13,759 bases of DNA, from assembly GCA_003554665.1 (NCBI GenBank), contig PWGY01000022.1, positions 1-13,759 of the forward strand, given 5' to 3'. The DNA is from Bacteroidales bacterium. GTDB taxonomy: Bacteria; Bacteroidota; Bacteroidia; Bacteroidales; UBA7960. Shown here one piece after another: positions 13,305 through 13,759 of the stretch (its first letter is position 1; each line of letters begins with the position of its first letter). The notes beneath the pieces were generated by a model. It saw nothing but the letters and a program-made list of their open reading frames with translations, was not told the DNA's origin and did no database searches. Made by a program: the position numbers and the translations under genes.

Positions 13305-13759
13305 TCAGTTGACCATGTATTTTTTGCTGATCCGGACGCGTTCCTCTTCCGTGCTGTTTTGCAGTGGCACCAGGCTGAAACTGTATCTGTACTCCCGGTC
13401 GGGAAGTAATCTGTAAGCCTCCAGGGGCAGTGCGCCCCAGCTGTTTACTCCTGCCACACCCCGTTGACCGTAGTCGATGTTCCAGCGCACAAAATCCTGT
13501 TGCTCCACGAAAGCGATGTTTTTCTGTTCCAGCCTGACAGGGCCGTAATCATAGGCCTCCCGGGCGTCCAGATCGGAGGTAAGATAGGGCATTGCTGTCA
13601 TTTCCAACCCATCTTCCGGACCGTTGTTCCTGTGCGAAACAAACATCATTCCGTTGCCATTGCTGTCGGTGAGCGCTCCCCAGTGGACATCTGTTTTGTT
13701 TCCGTTTTCCTGCGGACGGATATAGGGCACCAGTTGTTCGCCGGCTGTACTTTGATACA
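13305..13759 (-). CDS. GH2 beta-galactosidase, C-terminal part (LacZ type)
   Basis: The frame stays open from the window's right edge to a TGA at 13305-13307, so this is the last 150 or so residues of a longer protein. YIRPQENGNKTDVHWGAL and the terminal RGVAGVNSWGALPLEAYRL ... YRYSFSLVPL are hallmarks of the 'beta-galactosidase small chain' domain at the C-terminus of LacZ-type glycoside hydrolase family 2 enzymes. The Trp in NSWG corresponds to the conserved Trp that contributes to the galactose site in E. coli LacZ. The catalytic glutamates, the N-terminus and any signal peptide lie outside the window, so cellular location and substrate cannot be judged. The codon at 13730-13728 is an internal GTG, not a start. 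Confidence 0.9.
   Translation of the reverse strand, partial: YQSTAGEQLVPYIRPQENGNKTDVHWGALTDSNGNGMMFVSHRNNGPEDGLEMTAMPYLTSDLDAREAYDYGPVRLEQKNIAFVEQQDFVRWNIDYGQRGVAGVNSWGALPLEAYRLLPDREYRYSFSLVPLQNSTEEERVRISKKYMVN

Overview
The window looks like a chromosomal segment of a member of Bacteroidota, probably a Bacteroidales/Marinilabiliales-type organism. The evidence is three copies of the Bacteroidota -7 promoter box TAnnTTTG at plausible places, a secreted protein with a type IX secretion (T9SS) C-terminal sorting domain, AT-rich starts without Shine-Dalgarno motifs, and the protein families themselves. No phage, plasmid, IS or CRISPR feature is visible. The genes are ordinary chromosomal ones. 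The unusual part is the DNA between them.

Layout from left to right. A minus-strand unit holds a CBS/ACT-domain protein followed by the first codons of an exported protein that leaves the window. Divergent from it is pdxJ (vitamin B6 synthesis), then a long heptamer repeat, a pair of REP-like palindromes and an alpha/beta-hydrolase gene. Convergent with the hydrolase, and overlapping it by 25 bp, is a minus-strand TolC-family outer-membrane efflux gene. Upstream of tolC, on the same strand, is an overlapping pair coding for an NtrC-type sigma-54 response regulator and its membrane histidine kinase. Divergent from the regulator is a tldD-tldE pair (TldD/PmbA peptidase complex). The TldD homologue carries a twin-arginine export signal and the TldE homologue has no export signal. 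After a repeat-filled 3' region and a strong intrinsic terminator comes a multidomain secreted T9SS protein with carbohydrate-binding-like modules. Last, on the minus strand, is the C-terminal end of a LacZ-type GH2 beta-galactosidase that runs out of the window.

How the genes relate. The regulator and kinase are translationally linked, and tolC downstream on the same strand is a plausible target, but this is inference. TldD and TldE are known to act as a heterodimer, so the Tat signal on one subunit only suggests piggy-back export or a different arrangement. The T9SS protein and the galactosidase converge and may both concern extracellular glycans, which is weakly supported.

The main non-genic theme is repeats. 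Most longer intergenic gaps hold a different short tandem or palindromic repeat, with periods of 7, 65, 23, about 64, 24 and 17 bp plus two hairpin families. Several run up to or into gene ends: the last codons of pdxJ, the kinase stop region and the tldE stop codon. The best candidates for function are the three dyad-bearing 23-bp repeats directly downstream of the regulator's promoter box and a pair of hairpins after tldE that differ by a compensatory base-pair change.
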